From contig NZ_JAJMOY010000001.1 of the NCBI RefSeq assembly GCF_020991415.1, positions 744,001 to 808,000 of the forward strand: 64,000 nucleotides of DNA. The letters are read 5' to 3'. Shown here one piece after another: positions 61,701 through 64,000 of this stretch (position 1 is its first letter; every line of letters begins with the position of its first letter). The stretch is from Flavobacterium sp. ENC. GTDB taxonomy: Bacteria > Bacteroidota > Bacteroidia > Flavobacteriales > Flavobacteriaceae. A program made the translations under genes and the position numbers. Under the pieces are notes generated by a model that worked only from the letters and a program-made list of their open reading frames with translations, did not search any database and had not been told where the DNA came from.

Positions 61701-64000
61701 AAATGCAGACAGTCGAAATATTCGACAAATCATTAACAGCAACTTACAAGATTAATAAAACCCTTGCCTGTGGAGATGGTGAATTTGAAATTTTACCAAC
61801 AGGCGGAACTTTAATTCCAGGAGTTCCTCCATCCTACAATTATAATGTAAACGGAGTGGATTACGGAAAAAATCCTAAAATCCCGGTTATAAGACCATTG
61901 CCGGCCGGCGGAATATATAATGTAATTGTTACAGATTATAATAACTGTACTTTTGCCTTAAAAGTTACTATCCCTGACACACCGAAACCAACCGTAGACA
62001 TTAAAGGAACGGATGGTAAATGTTATGGTGACAAAGGTGGTCAGATTGATATGGTGGTTACACCAACAAATTCAGGTTATGCCGTTTCTTATAATGTAAA
62101 TAATGGGGCATACACTACATTGCCAACAACCAATTTGGCTCCGGGCAGCTATGATGTAATCGTAAAATATACGTACGGTACGGAAGAATGTTTTGATGCT
62201 GTTCGAAAAGTAGTTATTGGCGGTGCCGCAGATCCATTAACTGCTTCGGGAGGAGTAGCCGAATTATCCGGTTGTGGACCTCCGGGTAATCTAGATCAGG
62301 GAATGGTAAGAATTACCAATCCTCAGGGAGGAATACCTTTTCCTGCACCGGATTTGTACAGATACAGTTTTGATGATGGGCTTACATGGATTAAAGAAAA
62401 TTATGCATGGGTAAATCCAAGGGCGACTCCTTATAAATTATTAATTAAGGATGCTGCCGGTTGTGTTTTTCCTATGGATGGCATTGTCCTTGAGCCAAAA
62501 CCATCTGATCCTGTTTTTATCCAAACCACAAACTATACTTGTGACGGTAAAGGAACAACAACAGTAACTGTAAAAACGGATCCTAGTACTACGTATGAAT
62601 ATGAATATTATTTAGGTACTGCCTTAAATACAAATGTACCACCGAATGTCTTTAAAGATCTTCCGGTTGGTACCTACGATGTGATTGTAAAATACAAACT
62701 GGTATCTTCTCCAACTTTCAGTAATTTGTTAAAAGAAGATTTTGGTAGCGGACCGCCAACCAAATCACCGGGTATTGCAGCAGCATATTGTTTCAATGAC
62801 CAGCGAGTTAATCCTCCTTATCAGTGTAAATTTCCTAATGGAACACCAAGTAGATCTGTAGAAGATAATGCCTATTCTGTAGCAAGTTTCTTCTGGAGAA
62901 GTGATGATCCATCAAGCAATAATACAGGTGCATGGTTCCACTTTAAAGACCATACAACAAATCCAAACAACCTGGCCAATACAGGAGATCCTGATGGAAG
63001 ATTTTTATTGGTAAATATTGGTAATGCTGCAGGTAAATATGGTATTTTGTACAGTAAACCTATTGTCGATGTTATACCGAATCAGGATATAATTGTTGAT
63101 TTTTATGTTGGAAACTTATTAAATCCGGGTTACAGTGCTGCCGCGCCTATTATCAGAGTGGAATTAATTGATGCTTTAGGTAATGTTGTGGCCAGAGATG
63201 ATACCGGAGAAATTGCAGCTCCTTCAAATGATCCGAACAGAAGAAAATGGGTACCGATTAGTATCAAGATGAATCCGGGAAATAATAAGAATCTAACTTT
63301 CGTGGTTCGTTCCGGTAGTGAAGTATTTAGTGGTAACGATTTAGTTCTTGATGATATCTGGGTACGTCAGTTACCAAAATCATGTTTGTCTGAGCAAAAA
63401 CTTAAAGTGGTAGTAGAAGACAGTAAAGGTTTTACTGCCGAAGTTCAGGGGCTTACTCATATAAAATGTAACGGATCTAAAGACGGAGCATTTAGTATTA
63501 TAGCTAAAAATTTTGATCCGCTTAAAGGTTTCTATTATACGATAGACGGTGGTGCTAACTGGACTAAGTCTACAGTTGCCCAAATTGATTTTACTGGTAA
63601 AGATGCCGGATTGTATGATGTGCGTGTGAGATATGATGATCCAAAAGCACCATCACCAAATCCTTGTATTGTTAGTTTACCAACCACAATTAAAACAGAA
63701 TCCGCCTTTTCTATAAGTGCTTCTCCAAGTGTAGCGCTTTGTAAAGATGGTGCTACAGTTACAGCTAGTGCCACAGGTGGAGTGAAACCGTACACATTAA
63801 TACTTACCAATACAGTTACAAAAGTAACGACGGCGTTCCCGGTTAATGGCGGAACGATAACAGGTGTTGCACCGGGTTCTTATACCGTTTCCGGAACAGA
63901 TGCTAATTTATGTCCAAACACCAAAAATGTAGATTTTATTATTGCTGACCCTGTTAGACCGGAAGCAGAGATTGTTTCCAATACAGGTTTATGTTTTGAC
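58745..64000 (+). CDS. sprB: SprB-like giant gliding adhesin, 3' partial
   Basis: The frame is open from 58745 (alternative ATG at 58751) to the window end, 1752 codons so far. A long N-terminal stretch of about 45 residues precedes a hydrophobic segment (ILGMLLFLCFTTTIYAQ), an extended signal. A DUF11-like domain is near residues 455-570 (GQEMRYEVGFQNVGNDNAKTL). From about residue 820, SprB-type repeats begin (VKAKKDDVTCSTPGKITV, SYDVIVKYTYG), each 80-100 residues with Cys pairs. SprB of F. johnsoniae (about 6500 residues) moves along the cell surface and drives gliding; this gene should likewise continue beyond the window. Its T9SS C terminus is not visible. Confidence 0.85.
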   Translation, partial: MTMEKPTTFKSVKTVFTFIKNIVSDIQNQFEKRNASLFDAKLQPLFVKATTAKTILGMLLFLCFTTTIYAQIPKPFKPRLDGGSMQVKGDILLIGNSIVTGQGLAVPYNGTADNNAQTAVYIDIDGDPGTFSSSSANLLIDNSCKSIAYAGLYWASCYPNEVGTDANQFFVGTPRLTDWNQIKFKVPGSNTYEVLTADNAADPAGDEDDIIFDGYHYYGPADTQSFKDSPIICYKNVTKYLQGVKDINGKLDANGTYTVADIRATRGKRQGGSGGGWTLVVIYESPSLPSKFISVFDGYAGVQGSDVLNIPVSGFKTLPGTLPVYAKIGVSALEGDRGLKGDSFQFRGGAPPPASPTKLFTKIWDAVNPKDMTVTPIKSDEDNFFNSTISRGGAYVKNRNPNSENTLGFDIDNVDIDNTGNKVLGNSETQGALKLTTNGDGYGAFLTTFAVDIIEPKIVLTKVVRGVRADGVTEYDLNGADVTLGQEMRYEVGFQNVGNDNAKTLTITDILPQNVIFNRPSDIIFMDNGISVASYNAATRTIVFNVDDKLVVKSGSKYKIIFRVKVVADCNELVDACSNKIQNTATSRYFGTENPTNNGQPYGDGSYSFNTGCLVGDPTSTNFLVGISDCLFQRKVSLCGSAILKAANGYTTYVWKDESGKVVGTTQQITVIKAGVYTVQTGGNPDCKGILQTYTVEDYAKGANDNPVSPYASNIDPATKRPYLCANDNKEFPKIFLCGLTDTREIKTNIAGATNIKWQVSTDVPPTGFPASCAYEDAVNWTQAAPDGPNFTANKSGAFRVIVSYGNNCVNTFYFSVFQNPLDVKAKKDDVTCSTPGKITVTNPLPNTGYTYSINGTDFQTSNVFDNLPEGNYVVTVKQTAPDPQTSSCPFTVKLTIVKTIFSATVVPTDALCKGSDGTIRATANQAPGDYQFIVKVAGTNTVVENSGKISFPNYKLFTGLAPGKYDVEVYANNSLTLPANNGCFEMQTVEIFDKSLTATYKINKTLACGDGEFEILPTGGTLIPGVPPSYNYNVNGVDYGKNPKIPVIRPLPAGGIYNVIVTDYNNCTFALKVTIPDTPKPTVDIKGTDGKCYGDKGGQIDMVVTPTNSGYAVSYNVNNGAYTTLPTTNLAPGSYDVIVKYTYGTEECFDAVRKVVIGGAADPLTASGGVAELSGCGPPGNLDQGMVRITNPQGGIPFPAPDLYRYSFDDGLTWIKENYAWVNPRATPYKLLIKDAAGCVFPMDGIVLEPKPSDPVFIQTTNYTCDGKGTTTVTVKTDPSTTYEYEYYLGTALNTNVPPNVFKDLPVGTYDVIVKYKLVSSPTFSNLLKEDFGSGPPTKSPGIAAAYCFNDQRVNPPYQCKFPNGTPSRSVEDNAYSVASFFWRSDDPSSNNTGAWFHFKDHTTNPNNLANTGDPDGRFLLVNIGNAAGKYGILYSKPIVDVIPNQDIIVDFYVGNLLNPGYSAAAPIIRVELIDALGNVVARDDTGEIAAPSNDPNRRKWVPISIKMNPGNNKNLTFVVRSGSEVFSGNDLVLDDIWVRQLPKSCLSEQKLKVVVEDSKGFTAEVQGLTHIKCNGSKDGAFSIIAKNFDPLKGFYYTIDGGANWTKSTVAQIDFTGKDAGLYDVRVRYDDPKAPSPNPCIVSLPTTIKTESAFSISASPSVALCKDGATVTASATGGVKPYTLILTNTVTKVTTAFPVNGGTITGVAPGSYTVSGTDANLCPNTKNVDFIIADPVRPEAEIVSNTGLCFD

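Overview
The window looks like a chromosomal segment of a gliding Flavobacterium (Bacteroidota). The signs are AT-rich DNA, several TAnnTTTG promoter elements, type IX secretion (T9SS) C-terminal domains on secreted proteins, and a gliding-motility cluster resembling sprC-sprD-sprB of F. johnsoniae. No database search was possible, so all calls rest on reading the sequence and on remembered family features.

Layout. 1-8 kb: three stand-alone phage-tail-collar proteins (the first cut by the window edge), a GNAT acetyltransferase, a DUF6916-like protein and a 1884-residue T9SS-secreted adhesin with a nested DUF11/cadherin-like/beta-helix head and sixteen 46-residue repeats. 8-9.5 kb: a secreted family-8 glycosidase. 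9.6-13.4 kb: a very AT-rich two-gene restriction-modification-like island (N6-adenine methyltransferase plus PD-(D/E)xK nuclease) lying between near-copies of one terminator. 13.5-24.4 kb: housekeeping genes (tex, rpiB, rnr, a LysE-type exporter, tRNA-Cys, folB, glnS). A 785-bp intergenic stretch at 16.6-17.4 kb carries several DnaA-box-like 9-mers and is a candidate replication origin. 25-36 kb: small envelope proteins, an SPFH protein, gltX, a DUF4175 protein, ybeY and mnmG. Six parS-like palindromes lie within 303 bp between ybeY and mnmG, with a seventh just after mnmG. 36-50 kb: a methyltransferase, an OmpH/Skp-like lipoprotein, a PIF1-like helicase, an HU-CCDC81/SPOR protein, dprA, trpS, an acyltransferase, recA, a thioesterase, a DoxX protein and DNA polymerase III delta prime. 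50-64 kb: a gliding-motility locus with three unrecognised secreted proteins, then sprC-like, sprD-like and the beginning of a giant sprB-like adhesin that is still open at the window end.

How it fits together. parS sites, mnmG and a DnaA-box-rich gap suggest that the window is close to the chromosome origin, with the segregation centromere about 17 kb from the candidate oriC. The two surface-adhesin loci at the window ends both depend on T9SS, whose core genes are not here. The collar/GNAT/DUF6916/giant-protein cluster is the best candidate for an uncharacterised system. The methyltransferase-nuclease pair is a probable, recently acquired defence module. The remaining genes are ordinary core metabolism, translation and repair.
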